From Candidatus Acidulodesulfobacterium ferriphilum (lineage in GTDB: Bacteria; SZUA-79; Acidulodesulfobacterales; Acidulodesulfobacteraceae): 64,000 nucleotides of DNA. Shown in pieces: positions 35,150 to 44,619 of the stretch; positions within the stretch are counted from its first letter, which is position 1; each line of letters opens with the position of its first letter. The translations under genes and the position numbers were made by a program. Location: the NCBI GenBank assembly GCA_004195035.1, contig SGBD01000003.1, positions 62,001-126,000 of the forward strand, given 5' to 3'. The notes beneath the pieces are model-generated. The model searched no databases and had not been told where the DNA came from. It was given only the letters and a program-made list of their open reading frames with translations.

Positions 35150-36310
35150 TTGAAAATAGAATATAACCGGCCTTCCGCAGAGTCGATACTTAACAGGATA
35201 AAATATTCGACCGAAGAATCCCAAAATATCTTCAGGGTTTATCTAGGGTCGGCTCCCGGGACGGGCAAAACATATATGATGCTTGAAGACGGCAATTATT
35301 TGCGTGAAAACGGCATCGATGTCGTTATAGGCTATATTGAAACGCACGGAAGAAAGGAGACGGCGGACGAGATTAAAAAACTTGAAGTTGTTCCGAGAAA
35401 AAAAATATTGTACAAAGGCAGTGAATTTGAAGAGCTCGATGCCGATGCCGTTATTGCAAGAAAGCCTGCCATTGCCTTAATAGACGAACTTGCCCATAAT
35501 AATATTCCCGGGTCCAAAAATTTAAAAAGATATCAGGATGCCATCGAGATTTATAAATCAGGCATAAGCGTGTTCACCACTTTAAACATATTTCATCTTA
35601 ATTCGATAGCCGAAAAGGTCGAGGCGGAGCTCAGGGTTAAAGTCAGCGAAAGAGTTCCTGATTATATATTAAACTATGTTACGGAAATAATTAATGTGGA
35701 TATTCCCGCCGGAGAACTTATAAACAGGCTGAAAGCAGGTAAAATTTATTCTAAGGATAAAATTCCGGTCGCGCTGGAAAACTTTTTTAAACTCGAAAAT
35801 CTTTTGGTATTAAGGGAACTTGCCTTAAGAACCATTGCCGATGAGCTTAGCACGCAATCAACAGAAATCGGAAATCCCGAGGAAAAACTTGAATTGAAAT
35901 CCAATGAAAGGGTTTTAGTTTTAATAAGTTCCAACCCCGATTCGGCAAGGCTTGTAAGAATAGGTTCAAAACTTGCGGGGAGGCTTAACGCAAATCTTTA
36001 TGTTCTCCACATAAACTTAAAAAACAGGGATAAGAATAAACCTGAAAACTATGATCAGGCGCTTGCGAGAAATATTTCCATAGCCGAAAACCTTGGAGCC
36101 GCCGTTTTTAGTTTCCAGGCAAACGATGTAGTATCGGGAGTTATAGATTTTGTTAAAAGTAATAATATTGCCCATGTCGTTATAGGCGCTACAAATGAAA
36201 AAGTCGGTTTCATAAATAAACTTTTTAAAAAGAGTATAGTAAACAAATTAATAGACAGCCTTCCCGATGTTTCTTTCCATGTCGTTCCAACCGCTTCCGC
36301 AGGGGTTTAA
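35150..36310 (+). CDS. kdpD: Short KdpD: KdpD N-terminal and Usp domains without histidine kinase
   Basis: A 386-residue protein equal to the cytoplasmic N-terminal half of the sensor KdpD. Residues about 7-215 form the KdpD domain with Walker A GSAPGTGKT (33-41) and the acidic strand IALIDELAHNN. Residues about 245-380 form a universal-stress-protein domain (ERVLVLISSNPDSARLVRIG, ending HVVIGATNEKVGF). The four membrane helices, GAF and kinase domains of full-length KdpD are absent, and no kdpE is in the window. In other bacteria the Usp domain of KdpD can bind c-di-AMP. TTG 35150 is preceded by AAGG. Truncated KdpD proteins are known in cyanobacteria. Here it may act directly on KdpFABC. 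Confidence 0.85.
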   Translation: MKIEYNRPSAESILNRIKYSTEESQNIFRVYLGSAPGTGKTYMMLEDGNYLRENGIDVVIGYIETHGRKETADEIKKLEVVPRKKILYKGSEFEELDADAVIARKPAIALIDELAHNNIPGSKNLKRYQDAIEIYKSGISVFTTLNIFHLNSIAEKVEAELRVKVSERVPDYILNYVTEIINVDIPAGELINRLKAGKIYSKDKIPVALENFFKLENLLVLRELALRTIADELSTQSTEIGNPEEKLELKSNERVLVLISSNPDSARLVRIGSKLAGRLNANLYVLHINLKNRDKNKPENYDQALARNISIAENLGAAVFSFQANDVVSGVIDFVKSNNIAHVVIGATNEKVGFINKLFKKSIVNKLIDSLPDVSFHVVPTASAGV

Positions 36311-36443
36311 CCGGGGGCAGGTTTATACCTTTATTAATTATGTATGATACGTAATTTAATTACAATTTATGAAATCCAATAAAAATTCGTGTTATAATTC
36401 TTAATATAAATTATAAATATAATATGAATAATATATATATAAC

Positions 36444-38996
36444 ATGAATGATACGAATGATACCCGCAAAACCAAAACATCCGGATATGCTAAAGAAACA
36501 AAAACAATAAACGGCGTCATAAAAAGGGTCGTATTTCAAAATATGGAAAGCGGCTTTACGATTTTTAATATTTTTTCGAACGGCAAATTTATAACTGCAT
36601 CCGGCGCATTTTTTGACAAGCCTGTAATAGATTCAAAAATAAAATTGAAAGGGGAATTTACGCACCATAAAAAATACGGCTACCAGTTTAATTTCACAGA
36701 GTATGAAATTTCGCTGTCAAATACAAAAACGGCAATAATAGAATATTTATCGTCGAATATTTTTAAAGGGATAGGAAGGGTTATTGCAGGCGAGATTTAT
36801 GAAAAGTTCAAAGAAAAAACATTGGACATAATAGACAACGAACCGGAAAAACTTAAGAGCGTCAACGGAATAGGCGCAGTTAAACTCGCCACGATTTTGG
36901 AAGGGCTTAAGGAAAGTTACGGTTTAAGAAATGCCGTAATGTTTTTTAAACCGCATCAGTTCAGCGATTACCAGATTAAAACCATTTATAATCAATTTAA
37001 AGATAAATCGATTACGATTGCAAAAGAGAACCCTTATTTATTCACCGAAATAAAGGGAATAGGGTTTAAGAAAGCCGATATTATGGCAGAAAAGTTGGGG
37101 ATTCAAAGGGATGACCCCAACAGGGCTAAAGAGGCTGTCAGGTATATTATTAATCAGATTTGCGAAAATTCGGGAAACTGTTATGTTTACTACAAAGATA
37201 TAAGAGACGGAATAAAAGAAATAATAGATGATTTGGAGGAATTTAATCTAAAAAATTATTTAAACGATTTGATAAAAGAAAAAAAGATTTTATTGGATTT
37301 TAAAGAAGCTCCAGGGCTTCAATGCTTCACCGGCTTTGAAGCCTTAGATTTAACCGATGTTAAAGATGATAACCAGATAAATTATATAAAAATATATCTC
37401 CCCGTTTATTATTATTGCGAACTGGGCGTGGCCAAAGAGTTGAAAAGAATTGCAGGAAACAATGTTTATTTTGCGGGTAATGAAAATAAAATCCTATCCG
37501 TAGAAGATTTGGATAGAAATCTTCTACGGGAGGGCGGGCAGAGCGAAAATAAAATATTGCTTACGGAAGAGCAAAAAGTTGCAGTATTAAACGCCTTAAA
37601 ACATAAAATTTCCATCATATCGGGGGGGCCGGGCACGGGAAAATCCACAGTGATAAGGACTATCGTAAACTTATATAAAGGGAAAAAGACGGCGCTCACT
37701 TCTTTGTCGGGGAAAGCGGCGCAAAGGCTTTCTGATATAGTAAATTCGGGATATAAGGAATATGCAGGGAGCGGCGCCGATATATCGACTATTCACAGGC
37801 TTTTAAAGGCGCAGTACGACAGGCAGACCAACGAATCTTTTTTTACTTACAATAAAAATAATAAACTTCCGCACGACCTTATTGTTATAGATGAAATGAG
37901 CATGGTTGATATCGTTATTTTTTACAATCTGTTAAAGGCCGTAAAAGACGGTGTAATTTTGGTTTTGGTAGGCGATGTGAATCAAATACCGTCGGTCAGT
38001 CCGGGAGATGTTTTGAGAGACTTGATATATCCCGATGCGGGTTATCCGCATAAAATCAATGCATTTTTTCCCGTAACATTTTTAACGAAAGTATTTAGGC
38101 AGAATGAAGGCGGACTGATAAATTTAAATGCCCATAATCTTTTAAACAACAAAAGGTTTATAACTTCAGGAAATAGCAACGGCAAAAGCGGAAGTACCGC
38201 GGACGTAAGCGACAGTTCATTTATAATTAAATATAAAAGGGAGTACGATGCGGCTTCCGAGGGGAAAAATGAACTTTTAAAAGATTTTATTGAATTTGTC
38301 AAAAGGGTTAGCGGTAAAAGAATTAATAATAAAACAGGCAATGTTGAAAATGCGGACACAGCTATTCCGACAAGGATTTTTGACGATATTCAGATTTTGA
38401 CTCCTATGAGGAAAGGGGATTTGGGGTATTTTAATTTAAACAATATATTGCAGAATATATTCAATCCGATGCCCGTACCCGCGGCTGCCGAAGATATTTT
38501 TATTTGCAACGGCGTCCAGTTTAGATTATACGATAAGGTAATACAGAAAAGAAATAATTACGACCTCGATGTGTTTAACGGCGATACGGGCTATATAATT
38601 AGTATCGATTATACGGCAAAAAGTTTAACCGTTGATTTTTCAAATTATGGGAATTTTGGGGATTTTGCCAAAGATAAGAATATGGCCGAAAGCGAAGCTA
38701 AAAAACAGGTTAAATTTGATTTTTTAGATGTTTATGATAATATTTCGCTGGCATACGCTCTTTCGATTCATAAGGCTCAAGGCAGCGAATTTAATAATGT
38801 GATTATATTATTTCATCAGGCACACTATTTGATGTTAAAGAAAAATTTATTATACACCGCTATTACCAGAGGAAAGAAAAATGTTGTTATTTTTGGAACA
38901 TTTAAGGCATTTAGTATTGCCATGAGATCTAAGGAAGAGATTAGAAATTCGGGACTAGGGGATAGACTTTTGGATGAATTTTCGGCTATAAATTAA
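36444..38996 (+). CDS. recD2: RecD2-type ATP-dependent DNA helicase
   Basis: An 850-residue 5'-3' superfamily 1B helicase of the RecD2 (YrrC) kind, which works outside RecBCD. The N-terminal OB-like region (about 20-100) is followed by helix-hairpin-helix segments (KGIGRVIAGEIYEKF, KSVNGIGAVKLA, TEIKGIGFKKADIMAEKLGI). Walker A is ISGGPGTGKSTVIRT near residue 395, with downstream motifs DLIVIDEMSMVD, LVGDVNQIPSV and the C-terminal ALSIHKAQGSEFNNVII and YTAITRGKKNVVIFG. Length is slightly above typical. It has roles in repair and recombination. A TATAAT at 36393-36398 may be its promoter. Confidence 0.93.
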   Translation: MNDTNDTRKTKTSGYAKETKTINGVIKRVVFQNMESGFTIFNIFSNGKFITASGAFFDKPVIDSKIKLKGEFTHHKKYGYQFNFTEYEISLSNTKTAIIEYLSSNIFKGIGRVIAGEIYEKFKEKTLDIIDNEPEKLKSVNGIGAVKLATILEGLKESYGLRNAVMFFKPHQFSDYQIKTIYNQFKDKSITIAKENPYLFTEIKGIGFKKADIMAEKLGIQRDDPNRAKEAVRYIINQICENSGNCYVYYKDIRDGIKEIIDDLEEFNLKNYLNDLIKEKKILLDFKEAPGLQCFTGFEALDLTDVKDDNQINYIKIYLPVYYYCELGVAKELKRIAGNNVYFAGNENKILSVEDLDRNLLREGGQSENKILLTEEQKVAVLNALKHKISIISGGPGTGKSTVIRTIVNLYKGKKTALTSLSGKAAQRLSDIVNSGYKEYAGSGADISTIHRLLKAQYDRQTNESFFTYNKNNKLPHDLIVIDEMSMVDIVIFYNLLKAVKDGVILVLVGDVNQIPSVSPGDVLRDLIYPDAGYPHKINAFFPVTFLTKVFRQNEGGLINLNAHNLLNNKRFITSGNSNGKSGSTADVSDSSFIIKYKREYDAASEGKNELLKDFIEFVKRVSGKRINNKTGNVENADTAIPTRIFDDIQILTPMRKGDLGYFNLNNILQNIFNPMPVPAAAEDIFICNGVQFRLYDKVIQKRNNYDLDVFNGDTGYIISIDYTAKSLTVDFSNYGNFGDFAKDKNMAESEAKKQVKFDFLDVYDNISLAYALSIHKAQGSEFNNVIILFHQAHYLMLKKNLLYTAITRGKKNVVIFGTFKAFSIAMRSKEEIRNSGLGDRLLDEFSAIN

Positions 38997-39054
38997 AAAG
39001 GGCTTGCTATTACAGAAATAAGGTTAAAATATAACTGTTTTACTTTTAGCCATA

Positions 39055-39600
39055 ACTGGCGGAGAGAGAGGGATGAGCGTCCAAGGACGCTAAAAGCGGC
39101 GAACCCTCTGACGCCCTTCGGGCTTACGGGTTCGAATCCAACTACCCTTAATTAAATATCCGACTTAGCTTATATAGCGTTTTAACTGGCGGAGAGAGAG
39201 GGATGAACTTTCCTTTGGAAAGTTTTAAGCCGTTCGAACTTCCTCTTGCGGGCTTCGCCCTTCGAGGGTTCGAATCCCCATTGCTTTACTTTATTTTCTT
39301 ATATTCCGTATATTGCGTTTTAACTGGCGGAGAGAGAGGGATGAACTTTCCTTTGGAAAGTTTTAAGCCGTTCGAACTTCCTCTTGCGGGCTTCGCCCTT
39401 CGAGGGTTCGAATCCCCATTGCTTTACTTTATTTTCTTATATTCCGTATATTGCGTTTTAACTGGCGGAGAGAGAGGGATGAACTTTCCTTTGGAAAGTT
39501 TTAAGCCGTTCGAACTTCCTCTTGCGGGCTTCGCCCTTCGAGGGTTCGAATCCCCATTGCTTTACTTTATTTTCTTATATTCCGTATATTGCGTTTTAAC
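39055..39600. repeat. 138-bp tandem array built on the 3' end of tRNA-Ser
   Basis: Units begin at 39055, 39185, 39323 and 39461, and the true tRNA starts the fifth at 39599. The last three intervals are exactly 138 bp and near-identical, and the first is 130 bp and diverged. Each unit starts ACTGGCGGAGAGAGAGGGAT, the complement of the tRNA-Ser 3' end including CCA. It then has a variable hairpin (AACTTTCC/GGAAAGTT, or GCGTCC/GGACGC in the first unit) and a T-arm-like GGGTTCGAATCC on the plus strand. The repeat length is a multiple of three, so one frame is open across it, but this is not taken as a gene. Confidence 0.9.
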
Positions 39601-39695
39601 TGGCGGAGAGAGAGGGATTCGAACCCTCGGTACATCTATTAGGATATACATTCGCTTAGCAGGCGAACGCCTTCGACCAGCTCGGCCATCTCTCC
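39601..39695 (-). tRNA. tRNA-Ser (anticodon GCT)
   Basis: A 95-base class II tRNA read leftwards: acceptor GGAGAGA/TCTCTCC with discriminator G and encoded CCA. The anticodon stem TTCGC/GCGAA encloses loop CTGCTAA (GCT at 34-36). It has a long variable arm and T arm GAGGG-TTCGAAT-CCCTC. Its 3' end is repeated in the tandem array directly downstream. Confidence 0.95.
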
Positions 39696-39779
39696 ATTAT
39701 TTAGATAGTGTATTTTATAATATAACATTAAAGGAGTTATTATTCAAGTATAATTAGCCTCGCTAACTTCCTATTTTTA

Positions 39780-41009
39780 TTATAAAAATATTGTGTCTTC
39801 CTTGAATCCGGTTTTTAGAAAAAGAAGGATATAATCTCTTAAATGGCGGGTGATCAAGAAATTATGCTTTACATGGTTATGTCCGTTTTTACCTAATTGT
39901 TTGGCATATTCGGGATTCTGAAGCAGTTGCTTTACATATATCGCTGTTCCCTCTATTGTTCTCGATAAAAGACCTGAGTATTTGTGCGTGATTTGAAGAG
40001 GTATCCCGCCCACCGCCGATGCGACGACGGGTTTTGATTTCCAGAGGCTTTCCGATACGGTTAAGCCGAAGCCTTCCTTTATGGATTTTTGCAATATAAC
40101 GGTTGACGCCCTTTGCAAAGCATTAATTTCAATATTACTTGTCGGGGGAAGGTTTAAGACATGAATATCTTTATCGTCTCCCGCTTTTGCGAGAACCTCG
40201 TTGAAAACCTCTATCCCCTCAGGGTCGTCCGTTGCCCCTCCGCCTGCCAAAACAAGCTGGCAATCCACATATTTTTTTGCAAGCCTGTAAACATCGATTA
40301 CTCCAAGCGGGTCTTTCAGCCTGTCAAACCTTGAGATTTGGGTTATTATTTTTTTCTCCGGATCTATTTTAAATCTTTCTAAAACCTCGTTTATTGTTTC
40401 TTTCGGTATCTCTTTATTTTTATCCGATAACGGATCTATCGATGGAGAAATTAATATTTGGGGTATCCTGAGTTTTTTAGCAAAAAGCGGAGATGAAAAA
40501 ACCGAATAATCGTATTTCTCGATAAATTTTTTTAAAAAATTGAATGTTTTTGTATTTGCCGAACTTAAATCTATGTGGCATCTCCAGATAAATTTTTTAT
40601 CTTTATAACCGGGTTTCTTCTTAATTTTAATCAGCCCGATTGGTTGAGGGTCATGTATGAAAATAATATCCCCATATAAATTCATCTCTTTTAAATTTTC
40701 ATCGGTAACATCTATGAAATGTTTAAACTCGCTTGCAGAAATATCTTCCTCGATTCCGTGCAGGGAGTTGTGGATCTTTTTGGTCACCTCGAAAAATTTT
40801 TCTCCGCCTTTTATAAAATCCCATCTTGCATCAACCCCTAATTCCTTTAAAAGCGGGATCATTCTATTGAGAATTTCGGCAACGCCGCCGCCGACAGCCG
40901 TTGAATTTATATTTTGAATAATCTTGCCGTTTAGATAGGATGCTAATTTCTGAACTTCCTCGATTGTTTCATTGCCGACAATATCGGTATAATCGCTTAT
41001 TGAATTCAT
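39780..41009 (-). CDS. treT: Trehalose synthase TreT-like (GT4)
   Basis: A 409-residue GT4 protein with the TreT hallmarks: INSTAVGGGVAEILNRMIPL near the start, RWDFIKGGEKFFEVTKKIHN, FIHDPQPIGLI, and IWRCHIDLSSAN. The catalytic C-terminal block is VILQKSIKEGFGLTVSESLW followed by KSKPVVASAVGGIP. TreT joins a nucleotide-activated glucose (ADP- or UDP-glucose) to glucose and gives trehalose, an osmolyte. The neighbouring DUF5752 gene (45 bases upstream, same strand) is a frequent companion of treT in other genomes. It fits with the osmoregulation theme set by the kdp operon. Confidence 0.88.
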   Translation of the reverse strand: MNSISDYTDIVGNETIEEVQKLASYLNGKIIQNINSTAVGGGVAEILNRMIPLLKELGVDARWDFIKGGEKFFEVTKKIHNSLHGIEEDISASEFKHFIDVTDENLKEMNLYGDIIFIHDPQPIGLIKIKKKPGYKDKKFIWRCHIDLSSANTKTFNFLKKFIEKYDYSVFSSPLFAKKLRIPQILISPSIDPLSDKNKEIPKETINEVLERFKIDPEKKIITQISRFDRLKDPLGVIDVYRLAKKYVDCQLVLAGGGATDDPEGIEVFNEVLAKAGDDKDIHVLNLPPTSNIEINALQRASTVILQKSIKEGFGLTVSESLWKSKPVVASAVGGIPLQITHKYSGLLSRTIEGTAIYVKQLLQNPEYAKQLGKNGHNHVKHNFLITRHLRDYILLFLKTGFKEDTIFL

Positions 41010-41054
41010 TTTAATTTAATTTTTAAACTTACAAAACATTTATAAACATACAAG

Positions 41055-41789
41055 CTATAAATAATTTTCCGTTAACTTGATAATAGATTCCTTAAGCCTG
41101 TCCATAGTAAGAGTATATGGGTCAAGATTCGATATTTTATAAGCTAAATCGGGAAGTTTGAGTTCATCTCCAATCCAGATGGAAAAATCGTTTGCCTTTG
41201 AATTTAACCTGAAATGTGCCTCAAAAAAGTGGTAATAAATAGAAAAAATTGTAATATTACTCAGAATATTATGAAATTCGGATAAAGTATATGCCTCCCT
41301 GCCTGTATCCATTGCAAATGTTATTGCTTTCATAAAATTAAATCTTTCATCCATCTCAACCCGTCTGGTTCTCCCATTTTTAGCAATAAATGCACCTATT
41401 TTTTTTATTATTTCATTTTTATATTCATTAGTTGTACTATAATCAAAAATGTCGATACTTGCTATTTCTTCCCCTAATAAATTTTCGCCGAGCCTGTTAG
41501 TAATCCAGTAGGCAAAGTCATTAGGCGAGGAGGGAATAATATAATGATGCTGCATCAGGTAATGGTGGGTGTGATAGTAAATAATAGAATCATCGGCATT
41601 TTTTATGCCTTCAAGGAGACCTTTTAAGTTGACGGCATAAATTCCCGTAAGCTCCGGCAGGGTTAATCTTGTGTAAAATTTAAACGGATAATCCGCTCTT
41701 ATTTCAGTCGGCTTTGTTTGGCTAAAGCCCTCTGAAAGCGAATATGCGGATTCGGGTTTTAAGACCTCGTTATTGCCGTTCAGGCGCAT
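41055..41789 (-). CDS. DUF5752 family protein
   Basis: A 244-residue soluble protein. YPFKFYTRLTLPELTGIYAV, YYHTHHYLMQHHYI, NDFAYWITNRLGENLLGEEI and the late IYYHFFEAHFRL fit the DUF5752 family, which contains many conserved histidines and aromatic residues. The biochemical role is not known. Association with treT suggests a part in trehalose metabolism or its regulation. It is the first gene of a leftward pair with treT. Confidence 0.75.
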   Translation of the reverse strand: MRLNGNNEVLKPESAYSLSEGFSQTKPTEIRADYPFKFYTRLTLPELTGIYAVNLKGLLEGIKNADDSIIYYHTHHYLMQHHYIIPSSPNDFAYWITNRLGENLLGEEIASIDIFDYSTTNEYKNEIIKKIGAFIAKNGRTRRVEMDERFNFMKAITFAMDTGREAYTLSEFHNILSNITIFSIYYHFFEAHFRLNSKANDFSIWIGDELKLPDLAYKISNLDPYTLTMDRLKESIIKLTENYL

Positions 41790-42001
41790 TTTATTTTAGT
41801 TTATTTTTTCTCTTTTTAGGGTATAATAAAAAACAGAAAAAGATTTAAATTTTGGTCGATTTATATGGCATCATATAAATAAAAAACAGCATAAAATATA
41901 CATTATTAATCAATGATAATACCTAATAGCCTTGATTGTCAATAAAAATAAAAACATAAAAATAAAAAATAAAATTTAAGGACTAAACAGATACTAAACA
42001 G

Positions 42002-42901
42002 ATGGAAACGCTTGAGAGGATTAAGTTAATATATTCTTTTACCGATGAAGATGCATCGAATTTGCGTTACTTAAGCGCTATAATGAAATCGAATGCTAAC
42101 GATTTTATTTCCGGCGTTTATTCATTCATTTCTAATTTTCAAGATTTTAGCAAATTTTTACCTGACGACGAGATAAAAAACAGGCATCGGGAAAAACTTA
42201 AATCATGGTTTGCCGGTCTTTTTTCGGGAACATACAGCAATGAATATCTAAGGCGGCTTAAAAGAATCGGAGAGGTTCACGCGGATATAAAATTACCTTC
42301 GCATTATGTCAGCGCGACGATGAATTATATAAGGAATTATATACACGATATTATTCTTAAAAATTTTCAAAATCTGGATAAAAACAAAATAGACGAGTTA
42401 ATTGTCTCGGTAAATAAAATTCTTGATATAAACTTAGATATTATTATCAGTTCTTATATCGATGAGGGTAAATTCTACATAGCCGCAACAAAATTTGAAA
42501 CAAAGATTGTCAAGTTCAGTTCAAAATTTTCTTATATACTTGATTTAGCGCTGATAGTATCCTTAATAATCGCAACGATTATGGTTTTTTTATTATTCGT
42601 ATTTGAGATTTATGATCTTGCGTTTGCCGGCGGCAATTTCGAAACCACGGTTATAGATATATTAGGCGCAATGTTAATTATTTGGGCGATAAGGGAGCTT
42701 CTGGAGGAGGAAGTTAAAAAGCTTCAGGGGCATAAGTTTGCTTTAAGCGCTTTTATCGGTCTTGCGATGGCCGCTTTATTGCGGAAGATTTTGATTTTTA
42801 CCTTAGCGCCTCATAAATCGACAGAGGTTGCCATCCTCGGTTTTCTTGTTTTGGTTTTGGGTATTGTGTACTGGCTTATGAATAAAAGCCCTAAATCCTG
42901 A
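42002..42901 (+). CDS. Protoglobin domain fused to a PsiE-like membrane domain
   Basis: A 299-residue fusion. Residues about 5-160 are a protoglobin/globin-coupled-sensor fold with the heme-ligand signature RLKRIGEVHADIKLPSHYV, where the histidine in GEVH is the likely proximal ligand. Residues about 175-295 hold four hydrophobic segments with IIWAIRELLEEEVKKLQGHK and a late PHKSTEVAILGFLVLVLGIV, which resembles PsiE (phosphate-starvation-inducible). A heme gas sensor tied directly to a membrane module is unusual. Oxygen, NO or CO could be the ligand. It stands alone between the divergent DUF5752/treT pair and tRNA-Pro. Confidence 0.75.
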   Translation: METLERIKLIYSFTDEDASNLRYLSAIMKSNANDFISGVYSFISNFQDFSKFLPDDEIKNRHREKLKSWFAGLFSGTYSNEYLRRLKRIGEVHADIKLPSHYVSATMNYIRNYIHDIILKNFQNLDKNKIDELIVSVNKILDINLDIIISSYIDEGKFYIAATKFETKIVKFSSKFSYILDLALIVSLIIATIMVFLLFVFEIYDLAFAGGNFETTVIDILGAMLIIWAIRELLEEEVKKLQGHKFALSAFIGLAMAALLRKILIFTLAPHKSTEVAILGFLVLVLGIVYWLMNKSPKS

Positions 42902-43240
42902 ATGAATTCGCGCGGACACCATACGGGAAGTCCTGACCTATCTAATTATCCTTTTTTTTAAGAATCGGGTCAAATCCTTTAAATCCAATTCTGCCGTATC
43001 TTCATTAACTAATTAACCGGTCCTGCATAATAAATCGTAAAAATAAAAAATATAAAAATATTATACTGCATCATTATACTGCATCCAGAAACCTAAAGAG
43101 AGCTATATTATGCCGATTTCAAAATGTGAAGACGACATCAGGTTTATCTGCGGTTAAAAAATGAACGCATAGAATTAAAGTACGGACAAATCGGTAATAT
43201 ACTATTTTCACGGAACTATGCCGTTATTAAAGAAAAAATA
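42902..43240. other. Gene-poor stretch upstream of tRNA-Pro(TGG)
   Basis: No supported gene is seen. The stretch is AT-rich, with a short direct repeat (TTATACTGCATC, twice near 43070-43090) and no clear hairpin or riboswitch. Confidence 0.5.
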
Positions 43241-43269
43241 TTGCTAATTTTATTTATATTTGGTAAAAT
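43241..43269 (+). promoter_or_regulatory. Promoter of tRNA-Pro(TGG)
   Basis: TTGCTA at 43241-43246 and TAAAAT at 43264-43269 are 17 bases apart, with TG upstream of the -10 (extended type). The tRNA begins 34 bases later. Confidence 0.65.
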
Positions 43270-43303
43270 CGCTAAATATTTACTGCAATATTTAATTTCT
43301 TTT

Positions 43304-43383
<80 letters not shown>

Positions 43384-43512
43384 AAAACCGCAGTATTTAA
43401 GCCTTTCAAAACAATATCTTATCTTGACATAATTTCTAAATATTGATAGAATTTAATCAATTTTAACGAATTTTGCATACAAAAACGCATACAGTTTTTA
43501 CGGTAAATTAAT

Positions 43513-44559
43513 ATGAGAATTTACAAACGCGGACAGGTTTACTGGTGCGAGTTCAGGCTTGACAATAAGCATTATCAATATTCCTGCAAAACCAAAGATA
43601 AAGAAATAGCAAAAGAAGTGGCGTCCGCCATTCATGCCGATATGATAAGAAACAGGTTTAATATACCGGCTAAAAATGCGGGCAAATATATCTTTCGTGA
43701 TATTTTCAAAGAATATATCGAAAATCAAAACGTTTCTATAAAGACTAAAGAAATAAGAACTACCGCCGCTAATCATTTCTTGCCGGTATTTAATAATTCG
43801 GATATTAAAAATATTTCCGCCGCCGATTTAGAGAAATACCAGTTTATAAGAAAACTTGAAGTATTATCTATGCCAAAAAATACAGGCAAAAGAGAACAGG
43901 ATATAAGTTTCAGGTTAATTAATATCGAAATTGCTACGCTGTATAATTTATTCAATTATTGCATCAAGAAAAGTTATATCGATAAGAACCCGGCGGCTGG
44001 CATTAAAAAACTCAACGAACTATCCCGCCTGAAAACTTTATCCGACCAAGATATTAATAAACTTATCGCCGGAGCTACGAATAAACTTACAAGGGATTTA
44101 ATAACTTTTCTTATTTATAGCGGCTGCCGCAAAGGCGAAGCATTAAATCTTAAATGGGACGACGTGGACTTGCAGAACGACGTAATAGCGATTAAGGGGA
44201 CCAAAACGAAATACGACCGCTATGTTCCTATAAGCAAGCCGCTGAAAGAGCTGTTAAAGGCGATAGAGAAAAATCAAGACTGTTTATATGTATTTAATAA
44301 TAGCGGGGCCAAAATCGGCAATTTCAGAAAATCGTTTATGACCGCCTGCAAGAACGCAGGATTCAAAGATTTAAGAATCCATGATTTGCGGCACGTTTTC
44401 GCTTCAAAAATGGTAATGGGCGGGACGAGCCTTTATATTACGGGCGAGCTATTGGGACACAGGACCACGCAGATGACGAAACGGTATAGCCATTTGGTAC
44501 CGGAGACGCTTAGGAAAGCGGTTGACGATGTGTGGGGTAAGGACGATAAAAAAGGTTAA
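43513..44559 (+). CDS. Tyrosine recombinase/integrase of the tRNA-Pro element
   Basis: A 348-residue phage-type integrase. After an N-terminal DNA-binding part (YKRGQVYWCEFRLDNKHYQY and a SAM-like helical domain to about residue 165), the catalytic domain shows the first arginine in SGCRKGEALNLKWDDV, the H-x-x-R box HDLRHVFASKM, the second box LLGHRTTQMTKRYSHL with the nucleophilic tyrosine, and a conserved lysine in KGTKTKYDRYVP. It sits next to attL and reads away from the tRNA, the usual arrangement. It should catalyse integration and excision at the 52-bp repeats. Confidence 0.95.
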   Translation: MRIYKRGQVYWCEFRLDNKHYQYSCKTKDKEIAKEVASAIHADMIRNRFNIPAKNAGKYIFRDIFKEYIENQNVSIKTKEIRTTAANHFLPVFNNSDIKNISAADLEKYQFIRKLEVLSMPKNTGKREQDISFRLINIEIATLYNLFNYCIKKSYIDKNPAAGIKKLNELSRLKTLSDQDINKLIAGATNKLTRDLITFLIYSGCRKGEALNLKWDDVDLQNDVIAIKGTKTKYDRYVPISKPLKELLKAIEKNQDCLYVFNNSGAKIGNFRKSFMTACKNAGFKDLRIHDLRHVFASKMVMGGTSLYITGELLGHRTTQMTKRYSHLVPETLRKAVDDVWGKDDKKG

Positions 44560-44619
44560 TGTTTTTATACCTACCTTGCCGTTTCCGAGCCTTAAAACGC
44601 AAATTTGAAAGGATTTATA

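Noticed and set aside
39055-39600. CRISPR array
   Set aside because: The repeats are tandem 138-bp units without unique spacers between short repeats, and no cas genes are near.
39203-39757. 184-residue open frame made of a repeated 46-residue unit
   Set aside because: The frame is open only because the non-coding repeat is 138 bp, a multiple of three. It overlaps the tRNA-Ser gene on the other strand and the T-arm-like structures, and lacks a ribosome site.
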